Below are positions 5,721-6,044 of a stretch of DNA of 6,044 nucleotides, in pieces. A program made the position numbers and the translations under genes. The stretch spans positions 1 through 6,044 of the forward strand of contig JAUVTO010000119.1 in NCBI GenBank assembly GCA_030601485.1, read 5' to 3'. Origin of the DNA: Desulfobacterales bacterium. Lineage in GTDB: Bacteria; Desulfobacterota; Desulfobacteria; Desulfobacterales; UBA11574. The notes beneath the pieces are model-generated. The model did no database searches, was not told the origin of the DNA, and was given only the letters and a program-made list of their open reading frames with translations. Within the stretch, counting starts at the first letter, position 1, and each line of letters starts with the position of its first letter.

Positions 5721-6044
5721 TCACATCGTGCCGGCGATTTGGTTTGCAATTTCTTCTTCAAGATGTTCCAACCGGCCCACATCACCAGGGGCAACGTAAT
5801 ATATGCCGTTTCCGTTGCCGGAACCCATCCCGCGTAGATAAAAATAAAATATGCCGCCAAATTGCTTGTCCGGATCAAACCGATTCCCAAGGGCCTGGGT
5901 CAGCCAGCGCAGCACGGCAATGGAGTACAATTTGTACTGGAGGTGGTACCCTGCATTATTCATGTTGTTTTCCAGGGCTTTTAGGTCATAACCCGCATCA
6001 ATACGATTTGACTTCCAGTCTGCGATAAAAAATTTTTCCTTGTA
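5721..6044 (-). CDS. recB: RecB, exodeoxyribonuclease V beta subunit, C-terminal nuclease part
   Basis: Reading in from the right edge, the open frame gives the last 107 residues and stops with TGA at 5721-5723. It opens with FFIADWKSN, the D-x-K catalytic motif of the RecB-family nuclease (DYKSN in E. coli RecB). It continues with YHLQYKLYSIAVLRWL, the Q-Y-x-L-Y motif. Next comes FGGIFYFYLRGM, a RecB-specific strand that ends just before the protein's tail. The catalytic residues seen here are intact. The partner recD lies 78 bases downstream, and recC and the RecB helicase part are expected beyond the window. The 78-base gap between recB and recD holds no recognisable gene or terminator. 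Confidence 0.93.
   Translation of the reverse strand, partial: YKEKFFIADWKSNRIDAGYDLKALENNMNNAGYHLQYKLYSIAVLRWLTQALGNRFDPDKQFGGIFYFYLRGMGSGNGNGIYYVAPGDVGRLEHLEEEIANQIAGTM

Overview
The window looks like ordinary bacterial chromosome of moderate GC content. Two genes at the left edge are on the + strand, and everything from 849 to the right edge is on the - strand. The gene set points to an anaerobic Desulfobacterota (deltaproteobacterial) lineage, probably Desulfobacterales: a bactofilin, a RecBCD-type (not AddAB) repair enzyme, a DUF2914 protein, and a membrane diadenylate cyclase carrying YbbR repeats. This placement is inferred from gene content and style only and is not certain.

Left block (+ strand, 1-807): the 3' end of a bactofilin gene, followed three bases later by a TTG-started class I methyltransferase-like gene. 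The tight spacing, with the second gene's Shine-Dalgarno lying inside the first gene, suggests translational coupling. This block converges on the next one at about 808-848, where no convincing terminator is visible.

Central block (- strand, 2735 to 849): a small exported or membrane-anchored DUF2914 protein lies 18 bases upstream of a 474-aa protein. That protein joins a complete CdaA-type diadenylate cyclase (three TM helices, DGA and RHR motifs) to a fourth TM helix and two YbbR repeats. It is thus a single-chain equivalent of the CdaA and CdaR proteins that Firmicutes encode as separate genes. This is the most distinctive feature of the window.

Toxin-antitoxin block (- strand, 3536 to 2834): an AbrB-type antitoxin (vapB) overlaps a PIN-domain toxin (vapC) by 20 bases. 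Upstream is a candidate promoter whose -10 box ends only 6 bases before the vapB ATG, which predicts a leaderless mRNA. Two short AAATG-N-CATTT palindromes lie over or beside its -35 box and would suit autorepression.

Right block (- strand, 6044 to 3672): the 3' end of recB (nuclease domain with DWK and QYxLY motifs), then complete recD (SF1B helicase with all main motifs recognisable). RecC is expected further upstream, outside the window. The order read along the - strand is recB, recD, vapB, vapC, DUF2914, cdaA-YbbR.

No RNA genes, CRISPR arrays, insertion sequences or attachment sites were seen. No gene-free stretch exceeds about 140 bases.
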